Source: Verrucomicrobiota bacterium (GTDB lineage: Bacteria; Verrucomicrobiota; Verrucomicrobiia; Limisphaerales; UBA1096). From it: a stretch of DNA of 34,253 nucleotides. Under the pieces are notes generated by a model. It was not told the DNA's origin, made no database searches, and worked only from the letters and a program-made list of their open reading frames with translations. The translations under genes were made by a program, and so were the position numbers. The DNA lies in assembly GCA_030747605.1 (NCBI GenBank), contig JASLKL010000009.1, positions 1 through 34,253 on the forward strand, in the 5' to 3' direction. Below are positions 9,204 through 16,909 of the stretch, piece after piece (within the stretch, counting starts at the first letter, position 1; every line of letters starts with the position of its first letter).

Positions 9204-9277
9204 TGGTTGCCGAACTAGGATTCGAACCTAGACATACGGTGTCAGAGACCGCTGTGCTACCGTTACACCATTCGGCA
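9204..9277 (-). tRNA. tRNA-Gln (anticodon CUG)
   Basis: Read on the minus strand, the 74 bases fold into a complete cloverleaf. The acceptor TGCCGAA pairs with TTCGGCA, the D-stem GTGT with GCAC, and the anticodon stem GCGGT with ACCGT (one G-U) around the loop CTCTGAC, giving anticodon CUG for codon CAG. The T-arm has CTAGG/CCTAG around TTCGAAT. The 3' CCA is encoded. The weak U1-A72 pair is a known Gln-tRNA identity feature. The gene lies antisense inside the nuo operon, between nuoE and nuoF. Confidence 0.95.
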
Positions 9278-9290
9278 GAATGCGCTGCGC

Positions 9291-9320
9291 GATAGAGATA
9301 GATTTAAGACTTAGAGTCAA
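9291..9320 (-). promoter_or_regulatory. Candidate promoter of tRNA-Gln
   Basis: On the minus strand TTGACT (9320-9315) is a near-consensus -35 box. At 17-18 bases spacing lies CTCTAT/TCTATC (9297-9291), a poor -10. The stretch between it and the tRNA 5' end begins GCGCAGCGC, a GC-rich discriminator like those of stable-RNA promoters under stringent control. Transcription would start about seven bases before the mature tRNA. The assignment rests on sequence resemblance only. It overlaps the nuoF leader on the other strand. Confidence 0.45.
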
Positions 9321-9331
9321 GGCGAAATCAG

Positions 9332-10735
9332 ATGCCTAGTGAATATAAACTTGTTTTGAAACACGTCGATAAGACGGGTTACACAAATGGTATAGAGTGT
9401 TACCAAAAGCATGGTGGCTATAAAACCATGAAGAAGGTTTTCAAAATCAAGGCTAAGAAAACCAAGGAGGGTGTAAGCACCCCTCAAGAAGTTATTCGCA
9501 AGGAAGTGCTTGTATCCGGATTAAGAGGGCGAGGTGGAGCAGGTTTTTCGGCTGGCATGAAATGGAGCTTTGTGAATCGTAATTCTGGTAAGCCGATCTA
9601 TCTGATATGTAATGCTGATGAATCTGAGCCAGGAACATTTAAAGATCGTCAGATTATATACAAGGATCCTCATCAGCTTATCGAAGGCATGGTGATTTCC
9701 TGTTATGCCAATGATGTTAATCTCGCTTATATCTATATTAGAGGCGAGTTCCCCGAAGGTGCAAAAATACTAAACCAAGCTATAAATGAAGCCCGTAAAG
9801 CTGGATATTTGGGTAAAGGGATTTGCGGGACTAAATTTAATTTGGATATTCATGTTCACCGAGGAGCTGGAGCTTATATTTGTGGTGAGGAAACCGGACT
9901 GATTGAGTCTTTGGAAGGTAAGCGTCCTTATCCACGTATTAAGCCACCTTACTTTCCGGCCGTGCTAGGTCTTTATATGTGTCCGACCATCGTTAATAAT
10001 GTGGAAACTCTATGTAATGTGCGGCATGTAATGGAAATGGGTGGTGAGGCTTATGCTGCTCTGGGTACCCCGGGTAATACGGGTACTAGAATTGTTAGCT
10101 TAAGCGGTCAGGTGAAGCGTCCAGGGTATTATGAAATTGAAGTAGGAAAAGCTACTTTAGGTGATTTGATTTTTGGTAGAGAATTTGGTCAGGGGATGCT
10201 TGACGGTCGCAAACTTCAGGCAATTATACCGGGTGGTTCATCTTCTAAAGTATTTCGTGAGGGAGAGTCTTTCAAAATTAAAACTAAAGACAAGGCAGGG
10301 AAAGACGTCGAAAAGAAAATTGATTTGTTAGAAATTCCTTACGATTTTGACACGTTGATGAAATGTGGGTCAATGTCCGGATCGAGTGCAATAATTGTAA
10401 TTGATGATTCCGTTGATATAGTTGAGGCACTCGGAAATTTATCGGATTTTTATGCGCATGAAAGTTGCGGGCAGTGCACACCGTGCCGCGAAGGTTCTTT
10501 ATGGATGTCAAAGGCGCTTAAACGGATGAGGAGTGGGCAAGCTCGTAAGGCAGATGCAGATTATTTGAAACACATTGCTCATAACATTCAAGGAAGGACG
10601 ATTTGTGCATTTGGTGAAGCCTGTGCTTGGCCTGTATTGAGTTTTGTAGATAAGTTCAGAGATAAATTTGAGGAACGTGGAGCTACGGATGAAGCCCGTT
10701 CTGCTAAGCAGGAAAACAAGGGAGGAGTGGATTAA
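9332..10735 (+). CDS. nuoF: NADH-quinone oxidoreductase subunit F (NADH- and FMN-binding)
   Basis: The 51-kDa subunit of complex I: it binds NADH and FMN and passes electrons to [4Fe-4S] cluster N3. The glycine-rich GLRGRGGAGFSAGMKW near residue 65 and GAGAYICGEETGLIESLEG form the nucleotide and flavin sites. N3 ligands are C379, C382, C385 (ESCGQCTPCREG) and C425 (TICAFGEAC). At 467 residues it is slightly longer than usual, with a Lys/Glu-rich end. The ATG at 9332 has only a weak Shine-Dalgarno match (AAGGCG). The 131-base gap before it holds the antisense tRNA-Gln, so nuoF onward may need read-through past the tRNA or a separate promoter. Confidence 0.97.
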   Translation: MPSEYKLVLKHVDKTGYTNGIECYQKHGGYKTMKKVFKIKAKKTKEGVSTPQEVIRKEVLVSGLRGRGGAGFSAGMKWSFVNRNSGKPIYLICNADESEPGTFKDRQIIYKDPHQLIEGMVISCYANDVNLAYIYIRGEFPEGAKILNQAINEARKAGYLGKGICGTKFNLDIHVHRGAGAYICGEETGLIESLEGKRPYPRIKPPYFPAVLGLYMCPTIVNNVETLCNVRHVMEMGGEAYAALGTPGNTGTRIVSLSGQVKRPGYYEIEVGKATLGDLIFGREFGQGMLDGRKLQAIIPGGSSSKVFREGESFKIKTKDKAGKDVEKKIDLLEIPYDFDTLMKCGSMSGSSAIIVIDDSVDIVEALGNLSDFYAHESCGQCTPCREGSLWMSKALKRMRSGQARKADADYLKHIAHNIQGRTICAFGEACAWPVLSFVDKFRDKFEERGATDEARSAKQENKGGVD

Positions 10736-10736
10736 T

Positions 10737-12428
10737 ATGGCAGCGAAGGATATATCTATTGAGACCGTTACTGTGAAAGTGGACGGTCGATCTGTTGAAG
10801 TGCCACGCATGATGCTCAACTGGGAAGGGAATCTAGAGCCGACCACGGTTTTGCAGGCATGCAAACTTGCAGGTATTGAGATCCCACATTATTGCTATCA
10901 TCCAAAATTGCCAGTTGTAGGCAATTGTCGCATGTGTCTGGTTCATGTTGGGTCACCAGGTCGTCCTGGTCCTGATGGCAAGTCTCCAGTAAATGAAGAT
11001 GGCACAACAAAAATTTTCCCAATGCAATTGCCGTATGAGCCTCAGACTCCCCGTGGGGTGATTGGATGTGCGACGACTATAGTGCCTGACATGGAGATTT
11101 ATGCCAGTAGCCCTGAGACAAAAGAGATGCGTGAGTCAGTTCTTGAGTCGTTACTTATTAACCATCCTTTAGACTGTTCGATTTGTGATCAGGCTGGTGA
11201 GTGCAAGTTGCAGGAGTATTCTTATGATCATGGTCAGGCCGAGAGTGGGTTTGAGGAGTTTAAAGTTCATAAGCCCAAGGCGGTGGATCTTGGGCCTCGA
11301 ATCACTCTTGATGCAGAGCGGTGCATTTTGTGCACTCGCTGTATTCGTTTTACCAAAGATATTGTAGGTGATGATGCCCTAGGGATAGTTAACCGTGGTG
11401 GCTATAATACAATTTCGACTTTTCCAGGTGAGTCATTTAATAATAATTACACGCTCAACACTGTTGATATATGCCCTGTTGGAGCACTGACATCTGACGA
11501 TTTTCGTTTTCAGATGCGTGTTTGGTTCCTTAAGGAAACCAAGAGCATATGCACTGATTGCGGTTCAGGTTGCAATGTGATGATAGGTTCAAGAGAAAAT
11601 AAAATGTATCGCTATGAGCCACGTCAAAATGATGCAGTTAATGGGCATTGGATGTGCGATTCTGGTCGATTAAATTATAAGTGGATTGGCAGAGAAGATC
11701 GTTTATCGAGTATTACAGATGTGAAAGGTAAAACTAGTTGGCCGATTGCGTTAAAGAATATTTCAGATCACTTGTCGAATGCTGATAAGGGCTCAGTAGC
11801 TATTGTTGCTTCTGCTCGTCAGACGAATGAGGAATTACATCTTCTGAGTAAGCTTGCAAAACACTTTGATGCCATCACGGATTCTATTCCAAGAAAAGGA
11901 AAGGCAGATCATCTTATGATGATTGAGGATCGCAATACCAATACGACAGGGGCTCAACTTATTGGTGTTACTAGCAAGCGAGTTGGTTCAAAGCTTTCAA
12001 TAATCAAAAAGGGAATTGAGTCCGGTAAAGTGAAGACTTTGATTGTTTTTGGTGAGGATGTAACGAAGCATGGTATAGATGCTAAATTGTTAGAGAAGGT
12101 TACATTGATCGTAAGCGATATATTACCTAACGAAACTACTAAGATTGCAGATTTTTTATTGCCTGGATGTGCTCATGCTGAAAAGAGAGGAACCTTTACA
12201 AATGTCAAAGGCCGAGTTCAAAAATTTATGAAAGCCTTGGAGCCGCCGGGTGATGCATTGTCGGAATGGGAGTTTTTACATGAGCTAGCGCATAATGTTA
12301 CAGGTCTAGATGGCTTTAAGACGATTGAGGGTTTGTTTAATCATATGGCGGGTGAAGTTAAGGCTTTCAAGGATGCTGAATTAACTTGGGCCAAATTAGG
12401 TGATCATGGTCTAGATGTGGAATTATAA
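10737..12428 (+). CDS. nuoG: NADH-quinone oxidoreductase subunit G (multi-cluster electron relay)
   Basis: The 75-kDa subunit of complex I, relaying electrons from N3 toward N2. Cluster ligands are visible: N1b by C53, C64, C67 and probably C111; N5 by H143, C147, C150, C156 (HPLDCSICDQAGEC); N4 by C196, C199, C202 and C246. A further C272, C275, C279, C307 fits C-x2-C-x3-C-x27-C, the motif of the extra cluster N7. A segment of about 30 extra residues lies between C67 and C111. The molybdopterin-oxidoreductase-like C-terminal part is short, giving 563 residues against roughly 700-900 in many species. The start is the ATG just after the nuoF stop, preceded by GGGAGGAG; an upstream in-frame ATG at 10668 would overlap nuoF and lacks such a site. 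Its TAA shares one base with the nuoH ATG. Confidence 0.95.
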   Translation: MAAKDISIETVTVKVDGRSVEVPRMMLNWEGNLEPTTVLQACKLAGIEIPHYCYHPKLPVVGNCRMCLVHVGSPGRPGPDGKSPVNEDGTTKIFPMQLPYEPQTPRGVIGCATTIVPDMEIYASSPETKEMRESVLESLLINHPLDCSICDQAGECKLQEYSYDHGQAESGFEEFKVHKPKAVDLGPRITLDAERCILCTRCIRFTKDIVGDDALGIVNRGGYNTISTFPGESFNNNYTLNTVDICPVGALTSDDFRFQMRVWFLKETKSICTDCGSGCNVMIGSRENKMYRYEPRQNDAVNGHWMCDSGRLNYKWIGREDRLSSITDVKGKTSWPIALKNISDHLSNADKGSVAIVASARQTNEELHLLSKLAKHFDAITDSIPRKGKADHLMMIEDRNTNTTGAQLIGVTSKRVGSKLSIIKKGIESGKVKTLIVFGEDVTKHGIDAKLLEKVTLIVSDILPNETTKIADFLLPGCAHAEKRGTFTNVKGRVQKFMKALEPPGDALSEWEFLHELAHNVTGLDGFKTIEGLFNHMAGEVKAFKDAELTWAKLGDHGLDVEL

Positions 12429-13576
12429 TGTTAAATTTTGTAACAGAAATTTTTTCCAGTTATCCATGGTTGATAGTATTGGTTAAGGTGTTGGGGGTTT
12501 TCGCTGTAATTATGCCAATGGTTGCCTATTCTGTAATGGCAGAGCGTCGTATTTCTGCATTAATACAGGATAGGATCGGCCCGAATCGTGTCGGCATTCC
12601 GTTTACAAGAGTTAAATTATTAGGTTTGGGGCAGCCGCTGGCTGACGGTTTGAAATCTTTTTTGAAAGAAGACTTTACGCCTGCTTATGTTAAGCGAATC
12701 TTTTTCTGGCTGGCTCCAGCTGTAGCAATGATCCCATCGTTTGTCGTCTTTGCTGTTATTCCGTTTGGCTCCTTCTTGGGAGCGCAAAAAATGGTGATTG
12801 CTGATTTAAACGTGGGAATATTGTTTACCTTCGGAATTGTATCGCTTGGGGTGTATGGAATCGTTTTGGCTGGATATGCATCCAATTCAAAGTATCCCTT
12901 TTTAGGAGGTATTCGTTCGAGTGCTCAAATGATATCCTATGAGATTGCTATGGGTATGGCAGTAGTTCCGGTTTTTATGCTTGCAGCTGATTCTGCATGG
13001 CAGAGTAATTTGACGGGCACATGGAAAGGATATTTGGACGGAGTTGGGTTATTAAATCTTTCGAGTGTGATTGCCTATCAGAGTGATAGTTTTTTTAGTT
13101 GGATGATCTTCAAACAGCCAATCGCCTTCTGTATCTTTTTGGTTGCGATTTTTGCAGAAACAAATCGATTACCATTTGACATGCCGGAGTCTGAAACAGA
13201 GTTAGTGGCGGGTTATAATACCGAATATAGCTCGATGCGGTTTGCTCTTTTTTTTATGGGTGAATATGCAGCTATGATCGCTGGGTCTGCTCTAATGGTA
13301 GTGTTATTTTGTGGTGGATGGACCTTGCCTCTTGGAGCGACTTTAGATCCTAATGGATATTTTAGCACCCCGGCTGACGGGATTATTCAGGGGGTTTTGC
13401 ATATGGTAGTGTTCATAATGAAGATCGCTGTGTTCTTAGTGTTGATGATCTGGATTCGTTGGATGTTGCCTCGTTTTAGGTACGACCAACTCATGAACAT
13501 TGGCTGGAAGCGATTTCTGCCTGTGAGCTTGGCAAATATTATACTGACAGCAATTGTTTTATGGGCGACTGCATAA
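12428..13576 (+). CDS. nuoH: NADH-quinone oxidoreductase subunit H
   Basis: Membrane subunit of complex I that joins the peripheral arm to the membrane arm and lines the quinone chamber. It has about eight or nine hydrophobic helices. Family signatures seen are ERRISALIQDRIGPNRVG near residue 40, GLGQPLADGLKSFLKEDF, SYEIAMGMAVVPV and FAETNRLPFDMPESETELVAGYNTEYS, the last being the charged loop at the quinone site. At 382 residues it is slightly longer than usual. It starts by a one-base TAATG overlap with nuoG and ends ten bases before nuoI. Confidence 0.97.
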   Translation: MLNFVTEIFSSYPWLIVLVKVLGVFAVIMPMVAYSVMAERRISALIQDRIGPNRVGIPFTRVKLLGLGQPLADGLKSFLKEDFTPAYVKRIFFWLAPAVAMIPSFVVFAVIPFGSFLGAQKMVIADLNVGILFTFGIVSLGVYGIVLAGYASNSKYPFLGGIRSSAQMISYEIAMGMAVVPVFMLAADSAWQSNLTGTWKGYLDGVGLLNLSSVIAYQSDSFFSWMIFKQPIAFCIFLVAIFAETNRLPFDMPESETELVAGYNTEYSSMRFALFFMGEYAAMIAGSALMVVLFCGGWTLPLGATLDPNGYFSTPADGIIQGVLHMVVFIMKIAVFLVLMIWIRWMLPRFRYDQLMNIGWKRFLPVSLANIILTAIVLWATA

Positions 13577-13586
13577 GTAATAAGGT

Positions 13587-14201
13587 ATGAAAGTAGAACG
13601 TGCAAAATTAACATGGTTCGAGCGGCTTTATATTCCGTCAATATTGAATGGGTTCAAGGTGACCTTACGCCATTTTTTTTCATGGAAACGTTCAAAGGTT
13701 TATGGTGATAAACAGTCAAGCTACTCTGCAAAGTTGACCATGCAGTATCCTGAAGAGAAATGGCCTGTACCTGATGGTTATAGGGGGGCTCCATATCTAG
13801 TAAAAGATGAAGACGCAAATACCAAGTGTGTTTCTTGTCAGCTCTGCGAGTTTGTCTGCCCTCCTAAAGCCATTCGAATAACACCGCCTGGGCAGAGTGG
13901 GGAAGCAGATAGAGAGGGTGCGGAGAAGATGCCTAAGGAATTTGATATTAATATGCTCAGGTGTATCTACTGTGGTTTTTGTCAGGAAGTTTGCCCTGAG
14001 GAGGCGATATATTTACTTAAGGACTATGCAATTACTGGTGAAAATCGAGAAGAATTGATATTTAATAAGGAAAAGTTGCTTTCACTTGGAGGGGAAGACA
14101 AGCGTGCTTATGCGCATCATACACAGGATGGTGTGACTGAAGGTATTAAAAAATGGGAGAAAAAAACACAAGAAGCAAAAGATCAGCCTGCCTTTCACTA
14201 A
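13587..14201 (+). CDS. nuoI: NADH-quinone oxidoreductase subunit I (2x 4Fe-4S ferredoxin)
   Basis: Peripheral complex I subunit with [4Fe-4S] clusters N6a and N6b, which feed electrons to N2. Two ferredoxin motifs are intact: CVSCQLCEFVCPPKAI at about residue 81 and CIYCGFCQEVCPEEAI at about residue 129. The N-terminal amphipathic region (FKVTLRHFFSW) and RGAPYLV are normal for the family. It has 204 residues with a charged tail after the second motif. It lies ten bases after nuoH and eleven before nuoJ. Confidence 0.97.
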   Translation: MKVERAKLTWFERLYIPSILNGFKVTLRHFFSWKRSKVYGDKQSSYSAKLTMQYPEEKWPVPDGYRGAPYLVKDEDANTKCVSCQLCEFVCPPKAIRITPPGQSGEADREGAEKMPKEFDINMLRCIYCGFCQEVCPEEAIYLLKDYAITGENREELIFNKEKLLSLGGEDKRAYAHHTQDGVTEGIKKWEKKTQEAKDQPAFH

Positions 14202-14212
14202 TGTTATAATAA

Positions 14213-14788
14213 ATGGAAACGATCTTGTTTAATCTATTTGCTGCCTTGGCAGTGCTGAGTGCATTGTTAGTAGTCGTGAACCCTTTGAGTCGTAATCCGG
14301 TCACTAGTGCGATGTTTCTTGTTACCACAATGATTTCCATTTCTGGGTTGTTTGTTTTGTTAAATGCCTACTTTCTGGCGGCTGTTCAAATTCTAGTTTA
14401 CGCAGGAGCAGTTATGGTTCTCTTCTTGTTTGTTATTATGTTGTTAGATGTGGAAGAAACTGCCCGTAGAAAGTTACGTGTAGTAAGTTTGACCATGGGA
14501 TTACTTTCAGTTGCTGCATTGTTTGGTGTATATAAAAGTTCACTTGAAACAACGTACGAAAAGGATTTAGGTAGTTTTGAAATAGATGGTTTTCGGTCAG
14601 AACATTTCGAATCAGTTAGTTCGATTGGAGAGAAAGAAAGTTTTGTTACTGTTGGTAGTACTCAGGCTCTGGGCCAAGAACTGTTTAGTAGTGTTAATGG
14701 TTTTATTTTGCCGTTTGAAATTGTCTCTATTCTTCTTCTTGTTGCAATGATAGGAGTGATATTGTTGAGTAAAAAAGAGTTAAAATGA
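14213..14788 (+). CDS. nuoJ: NADH-quinone oxidoreductase subunit J
   Basis: Small membrane-arm subunit of complex I with five predicted helices. The third helix contains [23 protein letters not shown], the diagnostic NuoJ stretch with its pi-bulge Tyr. Between helices four and five is a hydrophilic stretch of about 50 residues (residues 115-165), within the range seen in bacteria. The Shine-Dalgarno site is weak. Its stop overlaps nuoK as ATGA, so the two are probably translated together. Confidence 0.95.
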   Translation: METILFNLFAALAVLSALLVVVNPLSRNPVTSAMFLVTTMISISGLFVLLNAYFLAAVQILVYAGAVMVLFLFVIMLLDVEETARRKLRVVSLTMGLLSVAALFGVYKSSLETTYEKDLGSFEIDGFRSEHFESVSSIGEKESFVTVGSTQALGQELFSSVNGFILPFEIVSILLLVAMIGVILLSKKELK

Positions 14789-15093
14789 TTGAGCCGACAT
14801 TGAGTCATTATTTACTGGTAAGTGGAGCGCTATTTTCGATTGGCCTACTTGGGGTAATAGTACGTCGTAATCTTTTAATTATCTATATGTCCTTAGAATT
14901 AATGCTCAATTCAGCAAACGTAGCATTGGTGGCAATGTCTAGGTTCAATGGTAATTTGGATGGTCAGGTTATGGTTTTCTTTATTATCACAGTTGCTGCT
15001 GCTGAAGTTGCTGTGGGATTGGCATTGATTGTTGCTTTGTACCGAAAACGTCAAACCACTGAAGTGGAGGATTTGGCATCAATGAAATTATAA
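14785..15093 (+). CDS. nuoK: NADH-quinone oxidoreductase subunit K
   Basis: The smallest antiporter-related membrane subunit of complex I: 102 residues and three helices. It carries [29 protein letters not shown] with the conserved membrane Glu (SLELMLN), and [18 protein letters not shown] with the second conserved Glu. These acidic residues belong to the central hydrophilic axis used in proton pumping. ATGA overlap with nuoJ; one base separates its stop from the nuoL start. Confidence 0.97.
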   Translation: MIEPTLSHYLLVSGALFSIGLLGVIVRRNLLIIYMSLELMLNSANVALVAMSRFNGNLDGQVMVFFIITVAAAEVAVGLALIVALYRKRQTTEVEDLASMKL

Positions 15094-15094
15094 T

Positions 15095-16903
15095 ATGGAA
15101 CTAGCTGCTTGGTTAATCCTTTTATTACCCCTGATATCTTCGGGCCTGATTGGTATTGGTGCTTTTCGTTCGAAGCCCGTGAGTGCCGGGTTTTCCATTG
15201 GCGCAGTAACGGGTTCCTTTTTGTTGTCATTGGTTATGGTTGCTAACGTAGAAACTTTACATACAAGTGTTAACTGGTTGGCAATTGAAGGTCTTAAATT
15301 TGATATTGGTTTGCAAATCGACACATTAAGTAAACTGATGCTTTGTGTTGTTACTGGAATAGGTAGTTTAATACATATCTTTTCGCTCGGTTACATGAAG
15401 GATGATAGAGATTTTTCTCGTTATTTCGGATTTCTGAGTTTGTTCATATTTTCAATGTTGGGAATTGTCTTAGCGGATAATTTTGTAATGATGTTTATTT
15501 TTTGGGAACTCGTAGGTGTTTCGAGTTATTTACTTATTGGCTTTTGGTTTGAAAAACCAAGCGCTGCTGATGCAGCTAAGAAAGCATTCCTCACAAATCG
15601 AGTAGGTGATTTTGGGTTCTTGATAGGGATACTAATGGTTTGGATGCTTTTTCAGACGGTTAGCTTTTCTGAATTACAGCTTAATGATCAAAAAGAAGGG
15701 GCTTTGATTCTTTCAGGCTTAGCAGGCTTTCTTATTTTTTGTGGTGCAATGGGTAAGTCAGCTCAGGCTCCTTTGCATGTTTGGTTGCCGGATGCTATGG
15801 AAGGCCCAACTCCAGTAAGTGCGCTAATACATGCAGCAACTATGGTTGCAGCTGGTGTATATATGTTGTGTCGTGTGTTTTTTCTTATTCAAGGCACATG
15901 GGCCATGGAGGTAATCGCTTGGATAGGTGGAGTGACGGCTTTGATGGCTGCTCTGATGGCAGTGCAGCAGGATGATATTAAACGGATCCTCGCCTATTCC
16001 ACACTGTCTCAACTGGGATATATGGTGATGGTGGTTGGTTTGGGAGGAGATCAAGATGATCACTATTTAATCACAGGAGTGGCAGGTACCGATGCCGCTA
16101 TGTTTCATTTAACTACTCATGCTTTTTTTAAAGCTATGTTATTTCTTGGAGCTGGTTCAGTTATTTATGCGTGTCATCACGAACAAGACATCTGGAAAAT
16201 GGGTGGGTTGCGTTTTCGAATGCCAAAAACATATTGGACATTTCTAATCGGCACATTGGCACTTTGTGGGGTTCCTTTATTTAGTGGCTTTTTTAGTAAG
16301 GAGGCAATTTTGGTTGTAGCTTTTAAAGAGAGTATGCCTCTTTTCTTAATTGCTGTTGTGGTTGCCGTATTAACTACTTTTTATATGACTCGATTGTTCA
16401 TTGTTGCTTTTACTGGAGATGCTCGATCGGAACATGCAATGCATGCGAAAGAGAGTCCGAATGTAATGACTCTTCCTCTTTTATTTCTTGCTGTGCCATC
16501 TGTATTTGCAGGTTACTTTAATATGCATGAACCAGATCCAATAATTCTTTTTGCATCTGTGATTGCAGTTGTGTTTGGAGCTCTAATGGCTAGAGCATTA
16601 TATCAGAATGTTGATAAAGACCCGCTCCCAGCAAAACTTGGTATTGTTGCTAAAGCGATGAATAAACGGTTTTGGTTTGATGAATTGTATCAATGGCTTA
16701 TTGAAAATGTGCAGGAGAACTTGGCTAGGATCGCAGATATTGCTGATCGTTGGATAATTTCCGGGTTATTGGTACGAGGCGTTCATGGTTCAACAGAACT
16801 GGCCGGACGCCTATTAAGATTGGCTCAAACAGGAAATTTGCAGACATATGCATTTTGGTTTACTGCGGGATTGGTTGCGGTACTGATTTTTGCATTAAGT
16901 TAG
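15095..16903 (+). CDS. nuoL: NADH-quinone oxidoreductase subunit L (antiporter-like)
   Basis: The most distal, Mrp-antiporter-like proton-pumping subunit of complex I, with many transmembrane helices over 602 residues. Characteristic stretches are FIFWELVGVSSYLLIGFW (conserved Glu), KAFLTNRVGDFGFLIG, GKSAQAPLHVWLPDAMEGPTPVSALIHAATMVAAGVYML and a long C-terminal region matching the lateral helix HL. Family membership is unmistakable from the 'NRVGD' and 'MEGPTPVSALIHAATMV' signatures. It sits one base after nuoK and six before nuoM. Confidence 0.97.
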   Translation: MELAAWLILLLPLISSGLIGIGAFRSKPVSAGFSIGAVTGSFLLSLVMVANVETLHTSVNWLAIEGLKFDIGLQIDTLSKLMLCVVTGIGSLIHIFSLGYMKDDRDFSRYFGFLSLFIFSMLGIVLADNFVMMFIFWELVGVSSYLLIGFWFEKPSAADAAKKAFLTNRVGDFGFLIGILMVWMLFQTVSFSELQLNDQKEGALILSGLAGFLIFCGAMGKSAQAPLHVWLPDAMEGPTPVSALIHAATMVAAGVYMLCRVFFLIQGTWAMEVIAWIGGVTALMAALMAVQQDDIKRILAYSTLSQLGYMVMVVGLGGDQDDHYLITGVAGTDAAMFHLTTHAFFKAMLFLGAGSVIYACHHEQDIWKMGGLRFRMPKTYWTFLIGTLALCGVPLFSGFFSKEAILVVAFKESMPLFLIAVVVAVLTTFYMTRLFIVAFTGDARSEHAMHAKESPNVMTLPLLFLAVPSVFAGYFNMHEPDPIILFASVIAVVFGALMARALYQNVDKDPLPAKLGIVAKAMNKRFWFDELYQWLIENVQENLARIADIADRWIISGLLVRGVHGSTELAGRLLRLAQTGNLQTYAFWFTAGLVAVLIFALS

Positions 16904-16909
16904 AACAGA

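Noticed and set aside
10668-10736. Earlier ATG for nuoG
   Set aside because: It lies inside the nuoF end and has no ribosome site, while the ATG at 10737 follows GGGAGGAG and starts where NuoG proteins do.
15824-16063. His/Ser-rich minus-strand frame within nuoL
   Set aside because: Shadow of nuoL with no start context and no protein-like features.
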